A DNA stretch of 5,202 bases from DUAL01 sp964478325 (lineage in GTDB: Bacteria; Bacteroidota; Bacteroidia; Flavobacteriales; BACL11). The notes below the pieces were generated by a model. The model saw only the letters and a list, made by a program, of their open reading frames with translations, did not search any database and had not been told where the DNA came from. Numbering within the stretch: position 1 is the stretch's first letter; each line of letters begins with the position of its first letter. The stretch covers positions 1 to 5,202 of the forward strand of contig CAYZIA010000099.1 in NCBI GenBank assembly GCA_964478325.1, written 5' to 3'. A program made the translations under genes and the position numbers. Of this stretch, positions 1 to 5,202 are shown piece by piece.

Positions 1-76
1 AATGGCAAGCAATACGCGATCCCATAATTCCGGAACCAATTACTGCTACTTTATTTATGTGTCTATTTATTTTCAT
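1..76 (-). CDS. 3-hydroxyacyl-CoA dehydrogenase, N-terminal fragment (runs off left edge)
   Basis: Only the first 25 codons are in the window, but they are diagnostic of an NAD-binding Rossmann fold. A short polar leader is followed by a beta strand (KVAVIG) and the dinucleotide-binding GxGxxG motif, G14-S15-G16-I17-M18-G19, then SRIACH. The GSGIMGS...ACH pattern matches the start of the FadB/FadN-like 3-hydroxyacyl-CoA dehydrogenases (about 800 residues in Bacteroidota, usually fused to an enoyl-CoA hydratase domain). These oxidise 3-hydroxyacyl-CoA to 3-ketoacyl-CoA with NAD+ in cytoplasmic beta-oxidation. The ATG lies inside the 3' end of the MarR gene, giving a 14-bp overlap. There is no clear Shine-Dalgarno, so translation is probably coupled to the regulator. 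In related genomes a thiolase and an acyl-CoA dehydrogenase often follow, but that lies outside this window. Alternatives are a shorter single-domain dehydrogenase, or another NAD(P)-dependent enzyme with the same fold, since the catalytic part is not visible. Confidence 0.82.
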   Translation of the reverse strand, partial: MKINRHINKVAVIGSGIMGSRIACH

Positions 77-491
77 CTATAATTTTATTTATCTTTTTTA
101 AAATTGTAAAGAAGATTTCCATTTCTTCTTTTTCAAAATGCGATTGTATAGTTTCATTAAATTCAATAACTACTCCTTTAGCAACTTCACGCCAGTCCAT
201 TCCAAGAGGAGTTAGATGGATAACTGATTTTCTTTTATCTTTTGGATCCGGTTTTCGTTCAATTACACCTGCTTCTTCTAATTTATTAAGTGAGCGAGAA
301 AGTGATGTGGCTTCCATTCCCATTCTTGGGCCAAGTTGAGTAGAAGGAGTTCCTTCCATGATGTCAATATTTAGGATAATCATTCCAAGTGCCATGCTCG
401 CCATATACTCTGTCGCAGTACGATTATACATCTTAGTAATATTATACCAAGTTTTTCGTATATTATAATCAATCGTTTCTTCTTGTTCCAT
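63..491 (-). CDS. MarR-family transcriptional regulator of a fatty-acid oxidation operon
   Basis: This 142-residue protein has the usual length of MarR repressors, which bind palindromic DNA as dimers through a winged helix-turn-helix and often respond to small ligands. The N-terminal helices (about 8-45) and C-terminal helices (about 98-140) would form the dimer interface. The recognition helix is about residues 59-73 (MEATSLSRSLNKLEE), followed by AGVIERK. The wing is D82-P-K-D85-K-R87, with the Asp and Arg characteristic of the family, closed by the strand VIHLT (90-94). The gene is first in a leftward operon; its stop lies 14 bp inside the start of the 3-hydroxyacyl-CoA dehydrogenase gene. 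The start at 491 is the first ATG of the frame, with only a weak purine-rich AAGAAAA in front. I infer that it represses its own operon, and perhaps the divergent acyl-CoA synthetase, with acyl-CoA or a fatty acid as inducer. The ligand is not shown by the sequence. Confidence 0.95.
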   Translation of the reverse strand: MEQEETIDYNIRKTWYNITKMYNRTATEYMASMALGMIILNIDIMEGTPSTQLGPRMGMEATSLSRSLNKLEEAGVIERKPDPKDKRKSVIHLTPLGMDWREVAKGVVIEFNETIQSHFEKEEMEIFFTILKKINKIIDENK

Positions 492-500
492 GTTTTCTTG

Positions 501-512
501 TTTGGCGCTAAA
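501..512. promoter_or_regulatory. Imperfect palindrome with GCGC core, candidate operator
   Basis: TTTGGCGCTAAA has two-fold symmetry around a GCGC core, with one mismatched pair (504/509). It is the only GC-rich patch in the spacer and lies 10 bp upstream of the MarR start codon. It could be a half or whole site for a dimeric regulator. At 12 bp with one mismatch, chance is a fair alternative. Confidence 0.3.
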
Positions 513-528
513 AGTATAAAAATATACT
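513..528. promoter_or_regulatory. 16-bp inverted repeat AGTATA-AAAA-TATACT, candidate MarR operator
   Basis: Two perfect 6-bp arms (513-518 and 523-528) are separated by AAAA. Overall length and symmetry fit the short palindromes bound by MarR dimers. It overlaps the tentative minus-strand -7 element at 516-509. The arms are AT-rich, which lowers the statistical weight, but the position in the divergent spacer next to a MarR gene supports an operator role. Confidence 0.45.
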
Positions 529-539
529 ATGCATGCATA
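528..539. promoter_or_regulatory. 12-bp perfect palindrome TATGCATGCATA, candidate operator
   Basis: TATGCATGCATA is perfectly self-complementary with no spacer, and shares its first base with the end of the preceding inverted repeat. Beyond one mismatch on each side the symmetry continues for two more base pairs. It sits near the middle of the divergent spacer, from where a bound dimer could affect both promoters. No binding evidence is available. Confidence 0.4.
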
Positions 540-584
540 ATAAAAAGTAAATTATTTTTATCTTATCTTTACTCCATAAAATTT

Positions 585-590
585 AGAGGA
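585..590 (+). promoter_or_regulatory. AGAGGA purine stretch, possible ribosome binding site of the acyl-CoA synthetase
   Basis: AGAGGA directly abuts the ATG at 591. The sequence resembles a Shine-Dalgarno core, but zero spacing is far shorter than usual. It helps mark 591 as the probable start, yet may act weakly or not at all as a ribosome site, in line with the weak use of such signals in Bacteroidota. Confidence 0.35.
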
Positions 591-2222
591 ATGAGATACC
601 TATCACCATTGGAAATGCTCTATAAATGGGAGCAAGAGAAACCTGATGAAATCTATTTATCGCAACCAATTGATGGTAAATGGCATAATTGGACTTGGAA
701 AGAGTTTGGAATAGAGGTTCGAAAAATGGCAGCGTATTTAAAATCACTTGATCTTCCAGAAGATAGTAAGATTGCACTGCTTTCCAAAAACTGCGCACAT
801 TGGATGATGACAGACTTAGCTATTATGATGAGTGGGTATGTCTCAGTTCCTTTATATCCTAACTTAAATGCAGAAACTTTAGCTAAGATCTTAAAACATA
901 GTGAAAGTAAATTATTATTTGTTGGTAAATTGGATAATTTTTCTGAGATGAAAGCAGGTGTTCCTTCTGATATTGAGTGCATTGCTTTTCCTTTTTATTC
1001 TGAGGATTTTCAAAGATGGGATGATTTAATAAAAACTGTTCAACCATTAAATAAAAATATAATTAGAGAACCAAAAGAGTTAGCAACTATTATTTATACT
1101 TCTGGCACAACTGGCGATCCGAAAGGAGTTATGCACAAATTCTATAACTTCTCTTTTGCAACTTCCAATGCAGTTAATTCTTTGCATTTAGACAATGAGG
1201 TTTTCTTTTCATATTTACCTCTCTGTCATATTGCAGAAAGGTTATTAGTGCAAATGGGAAGCATGTATAGTGGAGGTAAAGTGTTTTTCGCAGAAAGCTT
1301 AGATACTTTTGCAGCTAATTTAGCAGAAGCATCTCCAACCGTATTTTTAGGAGTACCTAGGATCTGGACTAAATTTCAACAAGGAATTTTAACAAAACTT
1401 CCTCAAAATAAATTGAATATATTGCTAAGTATTCCAATCATCTCCTCCTTAATGAAAAACAAAATTCAGAAAGGATTGGGCCTTAGTAAAGTAAGAAATG
1501 TATTTACTGGTGCAGCCCCCACTCCTGTGGCTCTTATTAATTGGTTTGCTCGTTTGGGTATAAATATTCAGGAGGCTTATGCAATGACAGAAAATACTTG
1601 TTATTCCCATGTAAGTTATAACGATAATATTAATATTGGTTCTGTTGGGCAAGCTCTACCTCTTTGTGATGTAAAACTTTCTGAACAAAATGAGATCCTT
1701 ATAAAGCATGAAGCACTTATGGATGGTTATTATAAGATGGAGGAGGAAACTGCAAAAACTATTGTTGACGGCTGGTTGCATACAGGTGACGAAGGTGCTA
1801 TTGACTCAAATGGATTTTTGAGAATTACGGGTAGAGTTAAAGATTTGTTTAAAACAAGTAAAGGAAAATATGTAGCGCCTTCACCTATTGAAATGAAACT
1901 TTCTGCTAATAAAAATATGGAACAGATTTGTGTTGTTGGTACGGAATTGCCTCAGCCAATTGCAATTGTAGTATTATCTGAAAGAGGTAAAAATAAATCT
2001 CAGGAAGATCTAATTTCATCATTAACGACTACATTAGAGATTGTAAATTCTAAGTTAGATAGTCATGAAAAGATTCATAATTTTGTAGTTGTAAAAGATA
2101 ACTGGACGGTTGAGAATAAATTATTAACTCCCACAATGAAGATTAAGCGTAATGCAATTGAGAAGTTGTATAATACTAATTATAAAGATTGGTATGAGGG
2201 AGAGAAAATAATTATGGATTAA
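591..2222 (+). CDS. AMP-forming long-chain fatty acyl-CoA synthetase (AMP-binding protein)
   Basis: This 543-residue protein belongs to the ANL adenylating superfamily, which joins a fatty acid to CoA at the expense of ATP via an acyl-adenylate. The P-loop motif is YTSGTTGDPKGV (169-180). GAAPTP (307-312) precedes the YAMTE motif (330-334). WLHTGD with the ribose-binding Asp400 is followed by the hinge GRVKD (414-418), KGKYVAPSPIE, and TPTMKIKR near the C-terminus, where Lys517 aligns with the catalytic lysine. KYVAP and TPTxKxKR are variants typical of long-chain acyl-CoA synthetases. The frame is open 36 codons further upstream to 483, but that stretch runs through the regulatory spacer and looks non-coding. 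The ATG at 591, before the family-like start RYLSPLEMLYKWEQ, is preferred. The gene is divergent from the marR/beta-oxidation operon, which supports a fatty-acid activation role; chain length is not determined. It is somewhat shorter than FadD-type enzymes, without any missing core motif. Confidence 0.93.
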   Translation: MRYLSPLEMLYKWEQEKPDEIYLSQPIDGKWHNWTWKEFGIEVRKMAAYLKSLDLPEDSKIALLSKNCAHWMMTDLAIMMSGYVSVPLYPNLNAETLAKILKHSESKLLFVGKLDNFSEMKAGVPSDIECIAFPFYSEDFQRWDDLIKTVQPLNKNIIREPKELATIIYTSGTTGDPKGVMHKFYNFSFATSNAVNSLHLDNEVFFSYLPLCHIAERLLVQMGSMYSGGKVFFAESLDTFAANLAEASPTVFLGVPRIWTKFQQGILTKLPQNKLNILLSIPIISSLMKNKIQKGLGLSKVRNVFTGAAPTPVALINWFARLGINIQEAYAMTENTCYSHVSYNDNINIGSVGQALPLCDVKLSEQNEILIKHEALMDGYYKMEEETAKTIVDGWLHTGDEGAIDSNGFLRITGRVKDLFKTSKGKYVAPSPIEMKLSANKNMEQICVVGTELPQPIAIVVLSERGKNKSQEDLISSLTTTLEIVNSKLDSHEKIHNFVVVKDNWTVENKLLTPTMKIKRNAIEKLYNTNYKDWYEGEKIIMD

Positions 2223-3039
2223 GTTCTGCTCCACATTGCTTACAAAATTTAGAATCTACTTCATGTCCTTCTTTGGCACAATCTGGACAAGATTGGGTAC
2301 TTATTTTTTCTTTTTTTCTTCTGGCAAACTCTGACGTTACAATGCCTGTTGGAACAGCAATAATTCCATATCCTAGGATCATTATGAAAGAAGCAACTAT
2401 TTTTCCAAATATTGTAATTGGAGTGACAGTACCATAACCAACAGTAGTAAGAGTGACTACTGCCCAATATATTGAATTTGGAATATTATCAAACCCAATG
2501 GTTCCATAACTACCTTCAATAATATACATTAATGTTCCTAATACAATGACTAGTATAATTACTGAGAGTAAAAAAACAATAATTTTTGGACGAGACGATC
2601 TTAAAGCTATCTGCATTGTATGTGCTCCACGTAAGTAGTGAGATAGTTTAAAAACCCTAAAAACCCTAATTAGTCTTATTGATCTAATGACAGACAAAGA
2701 ATGTGCTGCTGGAAAAACAAATATTAAATAAGTAGGAATAATAGAAAGTAAATCTATTATCCCCATAAATGAGAATATATATTTCAGCGGTTTATTAATT
2801 GAATAAATACGTAAGAAATATTCAATAGTAAAAAGAATAGTAATAGTCCATTCAAAAGCAATTATTATGGTATGATATTTTTTGTTTATTGAATCAACAC
2901 TTTCTAAGATTACACTTATAACAGATATGAGAATAACTATTAACAGAATAACATCAAATAACTTACCAATTTTAGTATCTGCCTCAAAAATAATTTCATG
3001 AATTTTTTTCCGAAATGATTCTGTATTTCTATCTTTCAT
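2212..3039 (-). CDS. Voltage-gated potassium channel (six-TM ion transporter) with C-terminal zinc ribbon
   Basis: This 275-residue inner-membrane protein has the layout of a single-subunit Kv channel that would assemble as a tetramer. Approximate segments are S1 26-47, S2 56-80, S3 86-110 with Asp96, S4 115-132, S5 152-174, pore helix 187-197 and S6 211-235. S4 carries basic residues every third position (R119, R122, R125, R128, K131), the voltage-sensor signature. The filter TTVGYG (198-203) predicts K+ selectivity, and the glycine-rich GYGIIAVPTG in S6 fits a gating hinge. After a basic linker (RRKKEK) comes a cytoplasmic tail with C251-x2-C254-x11-C266-x2-C269, a likely zinc ribbon in place of the usual RCK or cyclic-nucleotide domain. 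The gene is last in a three-gene leftward unit, 9 bp after the peptidase stop, and no Shine-Dalgarno is visible. Its last 11 bp overlap the 3' end of the convergent synthetase gene. The role of the tail is unknown; tetramer assembly or metal/redox sensing are guesses. Confidence 0.93.
   Translation of the reverse strand: MKDRNTESFRKKIHEIIFEADTKIGKLFDVILLIVILISVISVILESVDSINKKYHTIIIAFEWTITILFTIEYFLRIYSINKPLKYIFSFMGIIDLLSIIPTYLIFVFPAAHSLSVIRSIRLIRVFRVFKLSHYLRGAHTMQIALRSSRPKIIVFLLSVIILVIVLGTLMYIIEGSYGTIGFDNIPNSIYWAVVTLTTVGYGTVTPITIFGKIVASFIMILGYGIIAVPTGIVTSEFARRKKEKISTQSCPDCAKEGHEVDSKFCKQCGAELNP
2650..2667 (-). repeat. Tandem 9-bp repeat encoding the voltage-sensor S4 Arg-Val-Phe units
   Basis: On the coding strand AGGGTTTTT occurs twice in direct succession and encodes R125-V-F-R128-V-F with identical codons. 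It falls in S4, where arginines every third residue are required. The identical codons suggest a small duplication, or simply the codon preference of an AT-rich genome. It is part of the channel gene and not a separate element. Confidence 0.8.
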
Positions 3040-3048
3040 AATTATACT

Positions 3049-4773
3049 TTAATTTAATTTAGATAATTCTTTTTTTATAAAGGTAGCTAATTCTTTTACA
3101 TAACTAGCAGAAAAATCAAACTTAATTCCTGCTGTTTCATAAATCTCAGAGATGCTTTTGGTATAACCCAATCTCAATGCCTCCATATAATTGTCTAATC
3201 CTTTTTCTCCCAATTCTTTGTAAGAACGCCACATAGCAATTGCCCCTAATTGTGCCATTCCATATTCAATATAATAGAATGGCACTTCATAAAGGTGTAA
3301 TTGTCTTTGCCAAAGATTAGCATGTGCATTTTCATTGCCTTCCCAATTAATTACCTGATTCCCAAGTTTTGCAGAAATTTCTAACCACTTTTCTTTTCTT
3401 TCCTTTGCCGTATGCTCTGTTGTATAAATCCAATGTTGGAATTTATCAATAGAAGCAACCCATGGAAGTGTCTCTAATGCCTTCTCCAGTTGTTCTAATT
3501 TTGCTCTCTTAAGTTGACTATCATTTTCATAAAAGATATCCCAATGATCCATAGATAAAAGTTCCATAGACATAGATGCTAATTCAGCTACCTCAGAAGG
3601 AGTAGATTTAAATTCTGTCATTTCTAAGTTACGACTTAGAAAAGAATGAATAGCATGCCCTCCTTCATGCACCATTGTTACGACATCTCTTTGCGAACCA
3701 ACAGCATTCATGTAAATAAAAGGCACTCCAATTTCATAAAGTGGATACATAAATCCTCCTGGTGCTTTTCCATCTTTTGACTCCAAATCCAAATGTTTCA
3801 TCGCTTGCATAGTAGCCAAACAATCTCCAAAATAAGGCCGTAATCTATGAAAACATAATATGGATTTATCAATTAAAACTTTCCCATTATCAAATGGTTT
3901 TAAAGGGTCCAATCCATCTACATTCACTTGTGTATCCCAAGGCTTATAATTCTCAAATCCTAATTTTTCTTTTCTTTTTTGTTCAAAAGAAGTTATAATT
4001 GGAACAATTTCTTTTTCGATGGCATCATGAAAATCAAAACAATCTTCCGGAGTATAATCAAAACGACCCATTGCCGCAAACATATAATCGCGATAATTGT
4101 CAAAGTCAGCATTTTTTGCAATTTTTTGTCTTAACACTATTAATTCGTCAAACAAATTATCTAATGCCTCTTCATCTTGTCTTCGTCTTGCACTCATTTT
4201 ATTAAAAACCTCCTCTCTTTTTGCTCTTTTTGTATTTTTAAGTAGTAGTGCTGCTTTTTGCATAGTCATCTTTTTTCCATCAATTTCTACACTCATTTTT
4301 GCAACAATCGAACCATACTCCTGTTGTTTTGCTTCCATCTCTGTAAAAAGCAGAATATTTTCTTCACGAAAGATCTCTATTTGTTTATTGACACTTCTTA
4401 AATAGATGTGGTATTTTTCTTTCTCTAATTCTTTTAAATAAGGACTTTTTACCAATTTAAGATTTAATTTATGTGAATATGGAGCAGTCTTTGGTGAAAT
4501 CTCTTTGATCCAAAATGAAAAACGATCTGCTAGTTCTTTATCAGTAGTATCAATATTCATTTTTATATACCGCCAAGCCATATCTTCTTCCAAAACGGCT
4601 TCTAATTCTGATCGGTCCAACATCCATTCTTGCAACTCTTCTGATGAAGATACCTTTCTTTCAATTAAATTATCAAAAAGTGGTTTTATCTTTTTCCAAG
4701 AATCAATTTCGATATTTTCAGAAACGAATTTTCTCTTTGGCCGTCTTGGGATTGTGATTTGTTTAGTTTCCAT
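3049..4773 (-). CDS. M3-family zinc oligoendopeptidase
   Basis: This 574-residue cytoplasmic metallopeptidase has no signal peptide. The zinc site is HEGGH at 369-373 (catalytic Glu370) with the third ligand most likely Glu397 in the downstream helix STPSEVAELASM, the M3 (thimet oligopeptidase/PepF-like) pattern. GKAPGGFMYP and the GVPFIYMN strand lie just before it, and the C-terminal tyrosine-rich VPFYYIEYGMAQLGA supplies substrate-contact tyrosines of the family. The N-terminal half is helical and charged, as expected for the domain that closes the substrate channel. Length and motifs best fit the M3 oligoendopeptidase branch related to, but distinct from, PepF. It would cut short peptides (roughly up to 20 residues) during peptide turnover or nutrition. 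The start at 4773 lies 4 bp after the stop of the DUF5606-like gene, so the two are probably co-transcribed and translationally coupled; no strong Shine-Dalgarno is seen. The channel gene follows 9 bp downstream. The exact substrate is unknown. Confidence 0.96.
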   Translation of the reverse strand: METKQITIPRRPKRKFVSENIEIDSWKKIKPLFDNLIERKVSSSEELQEWMLDRSELEAVLEEDMAWRYIKMNIDTTDKELADRFSFWIKEISPKTAPYSHKLNLKLVKSPYLKELEKEKYHIYLRSVNKQIEIFREENILLFTEMEAKQQEYGSIVAKMSVEIDGKKMTMQKAALLLKNTKRAKREEVFNKMSARRRQDEEALDNLFDELIVLRQKIAKNADFDNYRDYMFAAMGRFDYTPEDCFDFHDAIEKEIVPIITSFEQKRKEKLGFENYKPWDTQVNVDGLDPLKPFDNGKVLIDKSILCFHRLRPYFGDCLATMQAMKHLDLESKDGKAPGGFMYPLYEIGVPFIYMNAVGSQRDVVTMVHEGGHAIHSFLSRNLEMTEFKSTPSEVAELASMSMELLSMDHWDIFYENDSQLKRAKLEQLEKALETLPWVASIDKFQHWIYTTEHTAKERKEKWLEISAKLGNQVINWEGNENAHANLWQRQLHLYEVPFYYIEYGMAQLGAIAMWRSYKELGEKGLDNYMEALRLGYTKSISEIYETAGIKFDFSASYVKELATFIKKELSKLN

Positions 4774-4777
4774 TATT

Positions 4778-5202
4778 TTAGTTTTTCACCAGTTTCGTTT
4801 TTTTAGATATCTTCTTATCTACTTTCGGTAACTCAATCAAGCCAGCAGTTTGTAGTGTATTATACCATTGAATCACTTTTTTAATATCTGAAATGTAAAC
4901 CCTTTCTTCATCAAAATTTGGTAAAATTTCTAAAAAATATACTATCAATTCATTTTTAGCTGTTTTATGAGAGATGCTTTGTTTTGCATTTTCCTTTATT
5001 GCAATACTATCAAATATTTCTGATAATGGTTTGGTATCTTCGTCAGTGTAAATGCCAATTTCTTCCAAAGTATTTGCTTGATGTCGAGCAGTAATTGGCA
5101 TTCTTTTTTTATCCGAGATATTTTCGACAATTACTGCATTTTTCCCTTGAGATTTTACTTTAAATAGCCCTGCTTTTCCTGTAATAGCTATAATTCCTTC
5201 TA
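4778..5202 (-). CDS. DUF5606-like conserved protein of Bacteroidota (5' end off right edge)
   Basis: The frame is open from the right edge and gives 140 visible residues, so the internal ATG at 5101 is not the start. The visible part begins EGIIAITGKAGLFKVKSQGKNAVIVENISDKKR and continues MPITARHQANTLEEIGIYT. This resembles the opening of DUF5606 proteins as I remember them (a short stretch ending in I.ISGKPGLFK, then a strand and a basic loop), so probably only two or three codons are missing. A second conserved block near the C-terminus, LPNFDEERVYISDIKKVIQWYNTL, supports the match. The N-terminal strand-rich part looks like a small beta barrel, and the end is a lysine-rich tail (KKISKKTK). 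It has no signal peptide or membrane segment and contains no catalytic motif I can name, so its function is unknown. It is the upstream member of the unit with the M3 peptidase, whose start lies 4 bp beyond its stop. Confidence 0.83.
   Translation of the reverse strand, partial: EGIIAITGKAGLFKVKSQGKNAVIVENISDKKRMPITARHQANTLEEIGIYTDEDTKPLSEIFDSIAIKENAKQSISHKTAKNELIVYFLEILPNFDEERVYISDIKKVIQWYNTLQTAGLIELPKVDKKISKKTKLVKN

Larger units (their letters stand above)
492..590. promoter_or_regulatory. Divergent promoter/operator region between marR and acyl-CoA synthetase genes
   Basis: This 99-bp, very AT-rich spacer must hold promoters for both directions. Two partial matches to the Bacteroidota -7 element TAnnTTTG are visible: TATCTTTA at 564-571 on the plus strand and TACTTTTA at 516-509 on the minus strand, each 7 of 8 positions. 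No convincing -33 TTG stands at the right distance from either, so the promoter calls are tentative. The minus-strand candidate overlaps the palindromes at 501-528, which would suit repression by steric block. The upstream frame of the synthetase stays open through this spacer, but it shows no coding character and is better read as non-coding. Confidence 0.5.

Noticed and set aside
545..916. Direct repeat of AAAGTAAATTATT (near 545 and near 904)
   Set aside because: One copy is inside the synthetase coding sequence, and a 13-bp A/T-rich match is plausible by chance in this composition; no third copy or mobile-element boundary was seen.
583..982. Minus-strand open frames of 71 and 109 codons opposite the acyl-CoA synthetase
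   Set aside because: They lie wholly or almost wholly antisense to a gene with strong family motifs, and their translations show no recognisable domain. They are shadow frames.
2650..2667. Telomere-like TTAGGG pattern
   Set aside because: Only two units of 9 bp, fully explained by the codons of the channel's S4 segment.
3999..4831. Plus-strand open frames of 68-108 codons opposite the M3 peptidase, including hydrophobic Ser/Phe-rich translations that look like membrane segments
   Set aside because: The Phe/Ser/Leu-rich character is the expected complement of the Lys/Glu-rich peptidase helices; there is no independent start signal or family match.
4778..5101. Treating the ATG at 5101 as the start of the right-hand gene
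   Set aside because: The frame stays open to the window edge, and the added residues (GIIAITGKAGLFK and onward) fit the expected N-terminus of the family, so the gene is 5'-partial.
1..5202. Defence system, phage, insertion sequence, CRISPR array, tRNA or riboswitch
   Set aside because: None of the proteins belongs to such systems, there are no terminal inverted repeats or regularly spaced repeats, and the only sizeable non-coding stretch is the 99-bp divergent spacer.

Overview
The window reads as a chromosomal segment of an AT-rich member of the Bacteroidota, possibly from the Flavobacteriia or a related lineage. Three things point there. The protein at the right edge resembles DUF5606, a family I know only from Bacteroidota. 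At the left edge a MarR regulator is joined to the start of a 3-hydroxyacyl-CoA dehydrogenase, an arrangement typical of fatty-acid oxidation operons in that phylum. Base composition is low in G+C, and Shine-Dalgarno signals are weak or absent before most genes. Assignments rest on motifs and remembered family features; no search was run.

Left part (1-2222): a fatty-acid degradation locus arranged around a 99-bp divergent spacer. Leftward runs a MarR-type regulator, whose last 14 bp overlap the start of a 3-hydroxyacyl-CoA dehydrogenase that leaves the window after 25 codons. Rightward runs a long-chain acyl-CoA synthetase-like AMP-forming enzyme. The synthetase would activate fatty acids to acyl-CoA, the dehydrogenase would act later in beta-oxidation, and the MarR protein is the obvious candidate regulator of both directions. 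The spacer holds three near-contiguous palindromes (501-512, 513-528, 528-539), plausible operators.

Right part (2212-5202): a compact leftward three-gene unit made of a DUF5606-like protein (start just beyond the right edge), an M3-family zinc oligoendopeptidase, and a six-transmembrane voltage-gated potassium channel. The gaps are only 4 bp and 9 bp, so co-transcription from a promoter outside the window is likely. The channel carries an unusual C-terminal four-cysteine zinc-ribbon-like tail. Its 3' end overlaps the 3' end of the acyl-CoA synthetase by 11 bp, so the two units converge with no intergenic terminator.

There are no RNA genes, insertion sequences, CRISPR arrays or phage features. 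The only non-coding stretch of any size is the 99-bp divergent spacer. I do not see a wholly new system here. The best leads are the zinc-ribbon channel in its peptidase operon and the palindrome cluster in the divergent regulatory region.
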